From Chrysomallon squamiferum (lineage: Eukaryota > Mollusca > Gastropoda > Neomphalida > Peltospiridae), in the NCBI GenBank assembly GCA_012295275.1, contig CM022670.1:6626161-6690160 (forward strand): DNA of 64,000 nucleotides. The letters run 5' to 3'. The position numbers and the translations under genes were made by a program. The notes below the pieces were generated by a model. The model was not told the origin of the DNA, did no database searches, and worked only from the letters and a program-made list of their open reading frames with translations. This document shows, one piece after another, positions 1-13,800 of this stretch. Within the stretch, counting starts at the first letter, position 1, and the number at the start of each line of letters is the position of its first letter.

Positions 1-2
1 CA

Positions 3-131
3 TTAAGCAGTCTGTTAGTGGACTCTCCAGCTAAGAAACCTTTCCCACCAACAACATCGTCAGGTTTTATCTCTGCACCACCAGCTCTGTTCAGTGAACA
101 CTCTCAGGATTCCATTGTATCAAAACTTGAT
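3..131 (+). CDS. Penultimate exon of the unrecognised gene (partial)
   Basis: Open in the frame starting at base 3; 43 codons ending phase 0 at Leu-Asp before GTAAGT. The upstream boundary is outside the window. The exon end and its donor are repeated downstream, see 116-300. Confidence 0.7.
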
Positions 132-736
132 GTAAGTACACTCAGTCAGAATTAGATATACATGTACTTTGTAAAACAGCTAACAGATTGCTTTGTGTCA
201 AATCTTGATCTAAGTACACTCAGATATACATGTACGTTGTAAAACAGCTAAGAAATTGCTTTGTGTCAATGCCTGATGTAAGTATATTAAATACATGTAC
301 ATCATTGTATAATCATTAAAGGATTTCAGTTGAAACTAGGATGTATGAGCATAGTGCATGTTGACAGTGCAGTTCTAAAAGATGATGATCAATTTAAGGA
401 ACAAAACATTTTTTTTTTTGTGATGTTTTTCTACATATGTATTTAATATTATGTAATTTATTTTTCATTCAGATTTCTCATTTCAACAAATATCTGTGTT
501 TTTCTGGTTAGTTTTATGTAGTTTCAACAAAGATTTTATTTTATTATTACTTTTTTAACAGATATTGTTAAACGGTTTTTTGTATTCGGCAGGTTGACTC
601 CACTCTGCAAGTGATGATGAATGAAAACAGTATGGACTACGTGAGCAAGTTTGAAAACCTCGCCGCTCACATCGAAGGAACAAACTTTCTCAGTAAATCA
701 GATCACCCCAAAACCTACAAGATGTTCAAATCATAG
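3..736 (+). CDS. 3' end of an unrecognised gene (last two exons)
   Basis: Two exons join in frame across a GT-AG intron: 3-131 and 593-736. Together they give the last 90 residues of a protein whose start lies left of the window. The tail is Ser/Pro-rich at first (about residues 8-30 of the visible part), then a more ordered, polar stretch with YVSKFENLAAHIEG and the end YKMFKS before TAG. Reading frame, donor GTAAGT at 132, acceptor GGCAG before 593 and coding-like codon use support it. I do not recognise the family. An ATTAAA at 782-787 and AATAAA at 1282-1287 are candidate polyadenylation signals. Confidence 0.75.
116..300 (+). repeat. Tandem copies of an exon end plus its donor site
   Basis: A unit of about 70-80 bp beginning TGTATCAAAACTTGAT|GTAAGT recurs at about 194 and 263, followed each time by similar ACATGTAC / TAAAACAGCTAA sequence. 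In the second copy the donor has become CTAAGT. The third copy keeps GTAAGT at 278-283. Confidence 0.75.
593..736 (+). CDS. Terminal exon of the unrecognised gene
   Basis: Starts after TTCGGCAG, 47 codons plus TAG at 734-736. Markedly higher GC than the surrounding sequence and free of stops only in this frame. Confidence 0.75.
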   Translation, partial: VDSTLQVMMNENSMDYVSKFENLAAHIEGTNFLSKSDHPKTYKMFKS

Positions 737-1864
737 TGAAATGTTTGTCTGTTTTGTGTCATTCATTACAGGCAACTTCTAATTAAAAATGTTTATCACA
801 AGAATGTTGTGAAGTGACCATTATGAAACACGTGAGCAGCTTTCTGGAATGTTAAAAATGTATGAAACTTTTTCAACACTGGTGCATCATAAATTATGAC
901 TAATGATTGCTTGTTTTTTTTTTATCCCAAATATGTGATGAAAATAGAGCAGTAGTACAAACAAATTGAGATTTCTGGGATGTTAACAAATGTTCAAAAC
1001 AGACTCAGTGTTTCAACACTACTGTGTTAAGAGTTAGAATTAATTATTCCTGTTTTCTGTTAATTTTCTGTTTTTTCTTACGAATTTTTCACAAGCATGT
1101 TGTGGAAATACAGTTGTAAGTGATACATGATTCAGATTCCTGGGATGTTAACAAATATTTCAAGAAAGGCTTGTGGTTTGTCACCAATGTCTTGAGAATG
1201 CAAACTGATCATGAATTACAAGTATATTGTGATACATCACAAAACAACTTGGATCTGATTTCTCACAGTCCTAACAAAGAAAATAAACCATTGTTAGTGA
1301 CAGAAAATGGTTTACGTATATTTACAAGTAACTAACAAGAAAATTAATGGATAGAAACTTCATTTTATTTGTAAACTAAAAGTTACAATTTTTATTTATT
1401 GTAATTTATACATCTGGTGTATCAGTATGCAAGATTTTTATGTTAGTATTTTTAACTCAGTATTTCATTTGCAATCATTACTTTTATTTTTTATTCATTT
1501 AAATTTTTAAAATTCATTTAAGTAGGCTTTTCTTTTTTGAATGAAAACTGAAAAATTCTGCACTAAAATATAAGCAGGAGAGAAATGTTAGAATAATTTA
1601 TTCACATGTATGTTGATACTTTCCAGAATTTAAGATGAAAATGGGGAAATTGTTTTAATCTGAATTTTCAAGATGGGGCTAAAAGAATCTTACTTTAAAT
1701 AGTGATGTTCAGGTATTATGTTTATTGTTGAAAGTTGAGGCAGGGAGAATTGCATAATTAGAAATGTAAAGTGAATTCCTGTGTAAATATTTTTTAAAAT
1801 GTTTTTGAAGGTATAAACTGGTTTTGTAAACAGTACTGACATTAATGTTATTGAAATGTAACTA
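737..1864. other. 3' UTR / intergenic, AT-rich
   Basis: No convincing coding exon. Presumed 3' UTR of the left gene followed by intergenic sequence. The short open frame at 1120-1335 lacks family features and is probably chance. Confidence 0.5.
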
Positions 1865-2526
1865 CAGTGGTACCTCGAGTTACGAGTAGTCGCACCACTG
1901 ATTTTTTGCTTTGAGTTGCGAGCCAATATCAGAGTTACGAGCAAGCTTCAGGTATGCTGCCATAAGTTGGTGCAGTGAACAACATAACTCTGGCCAGCAT
2001 CCTGTATCTTCACGTGGTTACCTTGCCACAGAAACATCTCTGTTGTGTTGTGCTCATGTTTTGTGCAGTATTTTGCCAAATTTCTTTTTTCTGGCCATGG
2101 ATCCTAAGCAAAGGACAGTGCTGAGAAGAAGAAGCAGATGATGTCCATTGAATTAAAACTTGAATTCATAGAAAAACATGGACATTGTGTGCATGTACCA
2201 TACTGAAGTAGAAGTCGATAAAGTCTAACTCCAGCTAAAGGCGTTAAAATAATTTGTCTGATCTCCATGATAAATACACTTCACAAAACAAATTAATTTC
2301 TTTACATTCTCTTTTATTTTGTTTTTTATACAATATTTGTCATTTATAAATACATTTTTCTTATTTAAAAACATTTTACGAAAAAAAAATGGGGTGGTTT
2401 TTGTGGTCTGGAACAGATTAATGGTATTTCAATTAATTTCATTTGGGAACATTGATTTGATATACAAGAAAATTGAGATACAAGCTCGGTCACGGAATGA
2501 ATTAAACTCAAGTCGAGGTACCACTG
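1865..2526. mobile_element. Non-autonomous pogo/Tigger-like DNA transposon
   Basis: 662 bp bounded by inverted termini: CAGTGGTACCTCGAGTTACG at the left and its imperfect reverse complement ending CGAGGTACCACTG at the right, with TA on each side (1863-1864 and 2527-2528), the usual target duplication of the Tc1/mariner-pogo superfamily. The CAGTGGTACCTCG terminus is typical of Tigger elements. Inside, at about 2097-2200, a short stretch beginning Met-Asp-Pro-Lys-Gln and continuing in another frame with an IELKLEFIEKHG-like segment resembles the N-terminal DNA-binding part of a Tigger transposase. It is frameshifted and truncated, so the element could only move with transposase supplied in trans. 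Confidence 0.88.
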
Positions 2527-2528
2527 TA

Positions 2529-5500
2529 TATTGTTTGATTACAAAAGATATAAGTACACACACTGATTTAGCATTGAGAAACTAATTATATAACTAAGTG
2601 AATAAATTTAAAAACTAAACCAAATTAATTTTTTTTTAAAAATAATTATAACTTTTAGGTTTTAAATGTAAAAAGGAGATTCTACCTGGGTGTTAACATT
2701 AGGTTTATATTTACACCTGGAATAAATAAAATACTACATTAAGTTCAGACAATCAGCTTTTAATACTTTCTAGTCTTCAGAGTTTGTACTTAACTGAAAA
2801 TATGAGCAAAATGTAGAAATTTTATTAAGAAGGAAATATCTTTTGTAAATTGTCACAGTAATAGTTTAGTATAATTTATATATAAAAAACTAATCAAACA
2901 TGAACAACCAAACTGTTTTATAGACCAAATGTTATTGCCCGTTGTGAATTCCATGTGATCAGATTATTTTAGTTTTAGTTACTTTAGATAATGCAAAGAG
3001 AACTGCCCATCAGAAATGGTGCTAGCAAATATTTATTGTTCCTAAACTTATTTTAAGCATTAACTTTGGCTTAGTGGGAGGAATTCAGTAAAGCTAAGTT
3101 ATTAATAATATTGACTATTACATGACATTATTTCATCTATAAACATTCATTTACACCATCTGTATCAAAATTAATTTTGCTCACTTAAACAAATTTGTAA
3201 TCTTGCAGAAGAAACTGTATTATTTTACACACAGGAAATACTGTCTCTGTTAAAATTATTTTTTACAAGTCTGAATTTTTATTTTCGTTGGTAAAAGTTT
3301 ATAATAACAAATATAAGACAACAGAAATAGTTAGATAAATATTAGCAGAACATGAATTTAATGCATACATGAACACTAAATAATGGATTGTTGCTGGAAT
3401 GTAAAATATATATAAATATTTGTGCACTGCAGTAAAAAAAAAAAACAAAATCTAGACAGAAGTAGAACGTGATGTTGCATACTGTTAATTAGCATATGTT
3501 ACTTAACATAGTTATTTTTAGCTTTCATGTTACTGGAATAGATAAATTCATAGGCAACATTTGTGTATTAAAAAAATGTTTAAATTGGAAATGTTGACTA
3601 CATGCTGGAAGGGAGGTACATAGAGAAAACAGATGTAATCTGGACACGTTGAATTACAATGCACATTGTCAGAGAAAAAGATAAATAATTGATGGAGTTG
3701 AGCAGGGAGAGATTTTAATTTTATTAAAATTAATTTTGTTGCATAAAGAAAAGTTAATAAATTTACTCAAGTGCAGTATTTATAGAGTTTGAAATTTTTC
3801 TAGCAAGATGTTGAGTTTGTTAAAGTGTTAGTGTATTAAGTTAAATTTACAAAATAGGGTACACCTGTTTCTAATTAGTTATCTTTAGCATTTATTAGTG
3901 TAACCTTGTTTTAATCTGAGAGAGATTAAAAAAAATAATAGTTTTATTACAACTTATCAGTCACAGTGAGAAAAACTTGAGTTTCATTTCTTATCTTGTA
4001 TGTACATAGATAATCGTGTGTTGTGTACAGTGGTAAATTGTGCAATATTTTCACAGCATAAATTATTGTACATTTTGTTTTTCATTGGTCATTTCAGTTC
4101 ATGCCTTAAACAGCTGTTGTGTGAGATTCAAGTGTGCTGCAGAAATTTCACGTAAATTGTTGCCGAAATATTAGCCTTTACTTGCTTACATTTTTCTTTT
4201 CTTTTAGAAACACACATATTCTGGTATGAATTTTTATCTTTACCTTCTTTTTTCTTTCTTTCTTTCCAGTTTCAAACACTTGTAAGCAATAAATCATGAG
4301 ATTTTTGTAAAATAAAAATGTTTTTTTTTTATTTTGTTTGTTATCAGATAACAAATTACAGATGTAGCTAAATGTGGTTGACTGGTAATAAGTGTGTTTT
4401 TAAGTGGGTACATCTGCATATATTTTTATATTTGGATTTAACATTTATAGGTTTATAAAATTTTAATAACAATATTTATCTTTTAGCAGTCAAACGTTTA
4501 ATGTAGAAACTGAATTTTAAAAAAAAAATTGTTATCCGAGATGAAATGAGAATTAGATTTACTAAATCTAGGATGTGCATTGGATGCAAAGAAAAGCCTA
4601 ACCATAAAAATGATGTATTAAAAATAAAACCACCTTTGCATTCCTTTGGGCTTATCAGAATTTGCAAAAACTAGAATGTTACTGCTGATGGAAAATCGTG
4701 TGGATATGTTTATCTTTGGTAAATGCAAAATAATAACTATTTCACTTGCTTATTTTTAAATAGCTCATCAGATCTTAAGTTTTCAGTATTTAATATATGG
4801 TTTCAGATACACAATGCTGTTGCTGTGTTCAGCTGTCAGGTATTTTACTTCCAGATTAGCAGAGCAGCACATACCCATACCCTATCAATATGAATTGTAG
4901 TGTAATGTCTGGAACAAGAATAACAAGTGAAAAATTGATTTTGCTTTATTGGAAGTATCCAGAAATAAAAACATTTTCAGTCCTGCTTTCAAAAATAATT
5001 TTGTTCCTATATGGTATTTGTTTGGGATTATCATCAGGAAAGTGCTTAAAAAAAGCTCATAAATACATGGATTACATACAGCTCACTGAAATCATGGCAA
5101 AAATATTTTAATAATTAGCGTAAAAACATTAAAAACAACAATCAACAACAATGGGGAAATAAATTTATTATATACAATGCATACATAAATAAAATTATGT
5201 ATATTTCACAAAAATATTATTTTTATTGATTATTATTTTTTATTTTTATATTTCTTTTGTACAATTCATTCAAAATGCTCCTTGCCAGTTACTTTCTTCA
5301 CATCAAAATCCCAATCCAGCTAAATATTAAGTACCCATGTGTCCACTACATTAATATTCTAGTGGATAAGATATGGGTTTCTATAACATGCAGGAACAAA
5401 AAAACACAAACCATCTTCAGTAAGAAAAGTGCTAGTAGAGGAGATAAATACAATGAACATTGTGATTATATATATATATATATATAAAACCACTGAACAA

Positions 5501-7200
5501 TTCTAACATATTTATTTTAATTTTAATAATGGTAATTTGATAACAATGAAATTAATGATGACTGCTAGTTTGTCATTTCACTGAAGCTGAAACTGAGTAT
5601 GTACTTTTTGTTCACATTGTGGCCTGCATAATGTGAATCTAATAAAAAATATAGTTTCATGTCCAGCATGAAGGTATTATTTTTTTATTTCACTGTTGAT
5701 AGTAATAAATATCTGTATTTGTTTCTCTACACGCTATAGCAGTAATCTATGAAACACAATCAATTAATTGCCCTATAGGAATATACCTGCACTACAAACA
5801 TATGTAAATAAATGTTAGTAACACTATGAATCATAAAAACAAAAAATTGAAAATGTTTTTTTTTTTTGCATTAATACAACCAACATGCTCAAGTATTTTT
5901 AAAAATAAAACATGCCTCTATTTGAATTTCTGCCAATGTCTAAAGGGTAAAAAAAAAAAAAGGTATTTTGTTTTTGGTTTTGTTTTACTTCTTTAAAAAA
6001 AAAAAAAAAAAAAAAATTAATAAAATAGTAACATGGATTCTAACATTATTTAATATAATATAAATAAAAGATTCAAGTAAATAAATAAAATGAAAAAAAA
6101 AAAAAATTAAAATGTTATCCAAAAAAAGTGATCATAGACAAACATTTATTTCCTATTTTATTTCTGTTTAAATGTACTAAGTTTTACTGCAGATATGTAA
6201 AATATTTGTCCTTTTGCAAAACAAACATTTCATGCTGTGATGTCTAGTAATATAAAATATGCTAGATTTATTACAAATAATATTTGTCAACACTAACCAT
6301 TGCTGCCTGTAAATTTGTACTTCAAAATTATCTTAAAAACAAATATAAGCTATGTAATAACAATTGATAGTTTTAAAAACACAACATTATACAGCTTTAT
6401 TTTTTGGACAGATCACACTTAGCAAAGATTATTTCTATATTTTGAACAAAAATAGTTAGAAATTTATTTATTTTTTAATTAAATTACAATTGGTTATAAT
6501 CAAATCTGAAAATACAAATCGTAAATAAATACTTGCACCGGGAAGTTTGTATGTGCTAAATAAAAAAGGTTGACAACAGTCACACGGTAACAAAGGTTAA
6601 ATGCTTGCGATGATGGCAACGACGCTGCTGAAGGAGGCACACAAGCGATGTAAAGAATCGACTATGCTAACATCAGGTTTTATGAATGGTTTTAAGTATA
6701 CAAGTAGAAGTGTCTGAGGTTGACTAGTCAAGCGAAACACAGAGAGAAGAGCGACACAGAAATCCAAAATAACAAATGTAGAACAGAACCAGTAACTTCA
6801 AAGTCATCACAAAGTTATCTCTCCATCAACAGTTCATACAAGCTTTCACTGTTAATTTGTTTCCTAAAGGTAATAAGTAATATCCGATATATGCACATCC
6901 CCCAAAAAAAAAAAAAAAAAAAAAAAAATGCTTTATATAAAGCAAAATTATAGGTCTTCATTAAGTATGGCTCCAGATTATTTTAACATTAATGTTTCAG
7001 ATATATGTATGCACCAAACTATTTTGACATTAAAATCTGATCAATATGTGAAAGGAAAGATACAGAGTTGTTGAGTTTCTGGTATTTTTATCTACAAACT
7101 GGATTAAAATAACTTGTGCTTGTGTACAAGGACCTAATTAGATTTACTGCAGTTTAAACAGGTGAAAATTTTGGAAAATACTCCAGCATTTTTATTATTT
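2529..7200. other. Intergenic, AT-rich; no gene seen
   Basis: About 4.7 kb of AT-rich sequence with many homopolymer A/T runs (for example around 5998-6017, 6904-6928) and a short (TA)n at about 5468-5487. No exon with splice sites and a coherent frame was found on either strand. The right end probably includes the TDRD3 3' UTR. Confidence 0.5.
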
Positions 7201-7206
7201 TGTTTT

Positions 7207-7216
7207 TTATTTATTT
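7207..7216 (-). promoter_or_regulatory. Candidate TDRD3 polyadenylation signal
   Basis: TTTATTTATT on + gives overlapping AATAAA hexamers on the minus strand, about 410 bp downstream of the TDRD3 stop. The hexamer is common in sequence this AT-rich, so this is only a candidate. Confidence 0.25.
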
Positions 7217-7626
7217 ATTATGCTTTAAGAGTACTAATCCTGAATTTTAGCCAATTTATATAGCAAATTTAAACTGTAGAAAACAGCTGTCATAACACTA
7301 TACATTAAAAAAAAAAAAAAAAAAAGGATAACATATCATTCTTGGTGACTTTTTGTACATTCACAGAAACTGGTCACTTATCACTGACTGCCATATATAG
7401 CTGTTATTTTAACTTTTTATATAATGAGAAAAAAACATCAACATCAGCTATTAAATTCTAGTATCAGTGATATTATTATTATTATTATATATTTTTTGAC
7501 AAACATGAAGACCTAAAAAAAAAAATGAATGAAATTTTACTAACAATAATAATAAAGTCTAAAACAACCAGTTTCCATGCTTCTACCTTTGCATCAATAC
7601 GACACGCCAGTTTTTTTTTACTATTT

Positions 7627-7899
7627 TCATGAAGGATTTTGTCGTGAATGATAAACTGGGGGTTGGTACAGTTTCTGAGAGGGTCGAGGTTTTTGGTGTT
7701 GCTGACTTCTCTCATACATTCCTGTCCCACCTCTGCGAAACTCCATAGTTCCTATTGGAGCACTGTTGAGAACATCGTCACCTGGGTATGGAGGTGGTGC
7801 TGACAAAGGCATTTGTGGTGGAGATACTAAAATGTTCGGCTGGTGCGGATTTCGTGGATTGTTGAACTGTCTGAAATGGTCCATAGGTCCGTTTGTTTG
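7627..7899 (-). CDS. TDRD3: TDRD3 terminal exon (EJC-binding motif)
   Basis: Begins [14 protein letters not shown] after a T-rich tract and CCCAG, proline-rich in the middle, then MEFRRGG...[10 protein letters not shown] and stop TGA at 7627-7629. FRRGG and YQPP match the vertebrate motif that contacts the exon junction complex. Confidence 0.94.
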   Translation of the reverse strand, partial: QTNGPMDHFRQFNNPRNPHQPNILVSPPQMPLSAPPPYPGDDVLNSAPIGTMEFRRGGTGMYERSQQHQKPRPSQKLYQPPVYHSRQNPS

Positions 7900-10800
7900 C
7901 TGGGAAAAAAAAAAAAAAAGAGGATAAAAAATAAAAATCAGAAATAAATATTTTTACTTTGCTGTAAAAAAAAAAAAAATAATAAAGGTCAAATATTTTA
8001 TAAAACATAATTGTTTTTTTCATACAATTTTACTGATTTATTTTTTTTTATTTCAGCTCTTGAATTAAGAATCTTTATTATTTTTTATTTATTTTATTGG
8101 TTGACACTTTTATGAATGATTTGATGCTAAGACAGGTGAACTGCAGCTTTCTTATTCCTAACCAAGCTTTTGTTATTACTGTAGAACTTTATTATCAGCA
8201 AAGTTAATAAAAACAAGTACACATGCAAAATATATTTAGGATATTTCTTCACTTCATCAGTTACTTTAAAAATAACACAAAAAAGTAATTATTTGCCTAT
8301 GTAAGCAAAATTTCATTTTTAGATTTTTTACTTCAGATTTCAGGAATACCAGTTCTTCATTTTTAATTAAAGACAACTCACCCAGTTTGTTTTCATTGGT
8401 CTAATGTCAGTCAGTAAAACCTCTTCTGCATTTCCATACTCGACAAATGTGACAATACACGTACCAACATCCACGGCCATCTTCTCAATGCGAGACGGGT
8501 AAAACTGAAATCACAAAACACTAACTCTAGATATATGTTCTAACATCTCTGTTTTTATTCCCAGTTCTACAGAAAGTCAGTGAAAACAGTCATTAATGTT
8601 ACACTGAATTTTTCACCAAAGTTAAGTGACAATAAACTTTCTAGAAAGCTTCTCAGTATATTAATTTTAAATTATTTAAAAACATCTAGTAAATAATGAA
8701 AAAATTTGCTTGAAACTATCATCATTCCTATCATATAACTGTTAATATAGCATTAATGAGAGAATACTTATAAACACAAACATGCATGCACACCCATGCC
8801 CACAAACTCATCAATGAATGATTTAGTCATTAAGAGAGTTTTTAGTACCTTTTTATAATGTTACACAATTATTTATCTTTCATAAGTCATAGATTTTTAT
8901 TGACTAAAATCAAACATGTTTAAACATGTTAATACTCACTCTGTTATCTTCCCAGTACTTGGCCAGACACATATCTCCTTCCTTCCAGGCCCTTGTGTCT
9001 CTCGACTGAAAAAATTATCACTTTGTAAATATATCACAAGCATACAGCTATACATTCTTTTTACAGGTTTTCTTACTAGTTTTGAAAAGTTTAAGTTTAA
9101 TGGCTCAATTTTCCTTGATATTTATCAAAATGACATTTAATTTTTTCAGCAGAATACAAGCATATTTCTGAATATTTGTGAATGTGTGTGTTTTTGTAAA
9201 CATGAAACTTTTATCTTGGTTTTATTTTATTAGCTAAAGCATTATTTACAAATTAAAATATTTTATTATTTAACATTTTGTTATGAGATACAGTGAAATT
9301 TTAAATAATAAATAAATTTACATACCCAATTATTCTGACCATCATTTGCTTTCATTCTTCCTGAGTCAGAAGTCCACTTTTCACTTTGTCCTTCATTCCG
9401 TCTGTCTTTTGGGTTGGTTTGCCTGTCTTTTGGTTTACTTTGTTTGTTGTTTACAAAATGGCTGTCCTGTCGTGAATCATAAGACGAATTGTCTTCGTCA
9501 TAATAATTCTGCCTGGTGGGATTCTGTGCTCTGTTCTGAGTGCTGGAGCTATCTGGACGGTTTTGATTTCTTTCAGACGGTTTCCTGATGTTTCCCGACT
9601 CTGGCCGTTTAGAAGAATTAAACTGTGATCTGTCCTGTGAGTTGGAAATGTTGTTGTAAGCAGGTTGACTAGACGTGTTTCTAGACTGGTTAGAATACTG
9701 CTTGAAGTCTTCTCTCCTTGGGTTCAAGTCTTGTTTGTTAACTAGCCGAGGTGGCAGGTTCTGTTTGCGGTTTGGATGACTGTGACTGGCGGTGTCGTCA
9801 CTGCTGAATTGTTGCTGTTGTTGCTGTTGCTGTTGCTGTTGCTGTTTGCTGGTTACTGAATTACTGGAAGAGTTGGGATTTCTGTTTTCCGTGTTTGATT
9901 TTGATCCTCTACTGGTGTTTGTCATTTCCTTAACACCGTTCACCTTTTTCTCTGTGTAACAAAAATCAGTGTTAGAAGCTTTGAAAATTACAGCTTTGTG
10001 GTACAGAGAGTTTATTTTCTAATAAACAAACCATTAAAAAATATTTTTTAAATAATAATAATAATAATAAAATCAAAATGGAGAGAAAAAATATTTATTA
10101 AATGAATATATATATATATTTTTAAATGTTTAACATCGATATCTCGGCCTAGGTTACCAACAGAATTTAATAAAATAAATAAATAAATAAATAAACCAAA
10201 TAATGTGTACACTTAAAAACAACTAATTTTATTCTTCTAGGTTCAATCCTAATTACAATAAAATAACTATATCAAGGAAAAATTTGTTCTTCAGTGTTCA
10301 AACAATACACAAAAGAGGAATGCTTAACTGTGAAATGTCTGCCATAATAAATTTAACAAAATAATTGAAAGACAGAAAACTAAGATAGTAAAAAAAAAGA
10401 AACAATTTAAATGTTATCCAAGTATAAAATATTTTGATAGGACTGTTTGTATTAGAATTATAGTATTATTCCTAATATATTAAAATTATAATACAATTAC
10501 TATTAAAACTATGACACTATTACTGTAAGAACACTGTAGTAATATAAAACCTTCTTTGACAGGTATTTTAGTTGTGAGAAAATCAAACAAAGTAGCTGGA
10601 CCACTGGGTCGACTTGAAGCACTGTCTTCAAAGTCTTCATCTCTACCTCGTCTACCACGGCCACCTGAAAATTATCATCATCTACAGCTGTCAGTAAAAA
10701 CTCAAACAGAACAACACAAGAACAGATATTATGTAGTAACAAAACTTCATTGTTTACAGTTTGCTGGTATAAAGATATTTTATTTATTCAATATCACCTA

Positions 10801-13800
10801 ATTAGTTTGCAAGTATTTCAGGTCTTGCTTTTTTTTTTTTAAAATTATTTTTGTTATTATTGTTATATTTGGGATTTGTTAAGAAAAAAAACTATCGTCT
10901 TTTTATAATCTGGTGTGACAAGAATTAAACATTATTTTCTAAAATTCCTGCATCCATATATCTATTGTGAACTGTTGCATGAAGAATAAAGTTAATGAAA
11001 GCCAACAAATTAAAAACATCACAAACCTGGCTTCTGATCTTTCCTCTCACTGCTTTCAAATTTGCTGCCTTGTGCTCTGTCTCCACGGTCACCTCGATCA
11101 AACCTGTTGCCATGGTCACCACCTGGAGCTCTTTCATTTCTTTCAAAACGTCCACCTTGGTAACCCCTGCCCCCACCTCTCCCTCCTCTGTCGTTATACC
11201 TGTCCCTGGATTCTCCGTTGCTAAGCAACATGTGTGTGGATGCAGTAACGTCCCCACCAGACTGTTTCAAAGCCTCCATTGCTTGATCAGCAGTAAATCC
11301 CATTTCAACAATTCTTGCCACATCTTTGTCATTCACGCTCTACATAATCATATAACACTTTAATTTTAAATGACTTGATTATTTAAAATCTTTAGTATTA
11401 GTTAATTCTTATATAATATGTAACTGACTCTACATAATCAGAGAAAAACTTTAATTTTTAAAATACTTGATTATTTAAAATCTTTAGTACTGCTTAATTC
11501 TTAAGTAGAATCTAACTGGAAAACACAAGACACACTTAATATCTTGCACGCACTACAATGAATAGCTATTTGTGTAGTACTACAATTTTACAGTAATTTT
11601 AACATATCAAAAACCATCACCAGATACATGATGATCATTTATTTTGGTAACATCTTATTTCTTTATAATCAAAACTATATATATATTCTGCAGTTTTTTC
11701 TTTAAAAAAAAAATCTATTTAGTTTTATTATCTTTTTGAATTCTGACCCCAGATTTATACTTGTGTAAAAGGTCAGAGACTTTTTTTAATAAAAGACAGA
11801 GATAGAAAGTAATTTACCCTTAATTTTATCTGGTTAAATTTAAGTTAATAAAAATTACCTCATTTATATTAAAAATTGTTGCAAACGTTTAACACTTACC
11901 CCTTTAGCACCAAATGTTTTAGTTTTTCCTCCTTCCTTGGCCTGCAAAGCCTCCGCTATTGTTGCCTGTCTCTGATGATCAAACTCTGTCTCCTCTGTCT
12001 TCTCCTTGTTAGTTCCTAGAGACTTGAAATTCTCCTTCTTCTCTGCAACTTCAAGAAACAAACAACCAAATAATAATAAAAAAATGAGTTATTATAAGAT
12101 GTTTTAAGTGTGTAACTAAAATACTGATAAATTATGTGCTACAGCAAAACTGGCTTGTCATGTTTCCCATTGTCATTTAAAAAATTACAACATTTAACAA
12201 AGAGTTATTTCAAAGGTATTTTAATCATTAGGTGCAAGGATAATTATTTTTATATACTCTTTACAGAGAAGGAAAGCATACAACCATCATCATCATTTCT
12301 ACCATCAGTGAATTCAAATGGTAATCATCTTTAATGTAACTTCAAAATAAAACAGTTTAGATGTCAATCACAAAAAACTGAACTAAACAGTTTCAACTGA
12401 ACATCAAGTGTTGTTGTTAAGTTTACTTTACCCTTCTTCGTATCTTTCAGAATTTGTTGAATTTTCTTTCCAAACGGTACAAATGGCGGAGGTCCACCCT
12501 CTGACTGGATATTTGATCTGTTTTGTTTGGCAAGTTTCTGAAATAAATAATAGCAAGTTCAACCTGCATAAACTGATGATCATCATCATGTCAGCTACTG
12601 TCAGGATTCTCAGTATAATTAAACTATAAATTTTAAAAAATATATAAAAAATATATTTGCATGAAGGAATTAAAATGATTTTTACTTTTGTTGATAAATT
12701 TACTGTCAAACAAAATAAAGATGAGAATTATGAAGAAAAAAAAAAAAAAAAAAAAAATGTAATTAACTACAGATGACATCTAAGTTCAAATTAGAAACAA
12801 TTAAACTAAACTGTGTTCAGGTTTAATGGAATAAATATTTTAAAATACTGAACATCTCAAAGACAATTACCCTCTTGAATTCCCAATTTTCAGCCATCTG
12901 ATCAACTCTTCCTCCGAGAAGTTTAAAATTTTTGTTTGACAACAACAGGAAGCTGTTTTCAACACCAACAGTTCCATCAAGAAGTACTTTAGACCCTGGT
13001 GCAGTGTTCAAACTGAAAATATTCATCTTCTGTTCTAGATTAAGTTCTTAATTGCTGAATTTAATATTTCTCACTTAAGCTGAATCATTTTGAACTATTG
13101 TGAAGTAAAAAAAACCATGAATGAAACAATCTGGATTTGGCATAATTCTGTTATTTCAACTTAAGACAATAGAAATTCCATTGTATACAAACTTAATGAA
13201 ACCATTTTTTCTTAACAAAATCAAATTCTGATATTTTAAAACTGTTATATCAGTAACTATATTTTTAAACAAAATATACCTGATGTTCTTCAGATTTTCA
13301 GTTTCTATGGCAATACAAGTAAGATGGCCATCAGTAAGACACAGTTTGAGAAGTCTTGGTGCTGCCTGTGATTGTTCATTTTCTTTTGGAGCTGCGATAT
13401 TCCTTAGTTTCTGAATCTGAAGAACAGCTGGACCCTGGAGCTGAAAAACACAGACATTACACTGAAATAAAAGAACTGTTTTCAACTGGTCCTCTACAAA
13501 TATTTTATTAAAAATCTAAACAAAAAAAAAATAAATAAATAAAGAATGAACCTTTAGTATATTCCAGACGAAACAAGTTTACAGCCAAATTATGATAAAG
13601 TTCACATGTTTGATATTAAAGTAACTCTGTTCAAAAGTTTCATAATTAAACTAGTTAACATTACAAAAATAAATCTATACACCATTGTTTATGTAGAAAT
13701 ATTTAATAACATTTCAACTGAAGAATCTTATTAACTACTATAGTATCAGTATAAAAAATTGAATTGTAGCACAAAGAAAATTGTTTCAAAAGAGGGGTAA

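Noticed and set aside
7778-8023. Minus-strand frame starting MKKTIMFYK overlapping the TDRD3 terminal exon
   Set aside because: Different frame from the conserved EJC-binding motif, and most of it is AT-rich intron.
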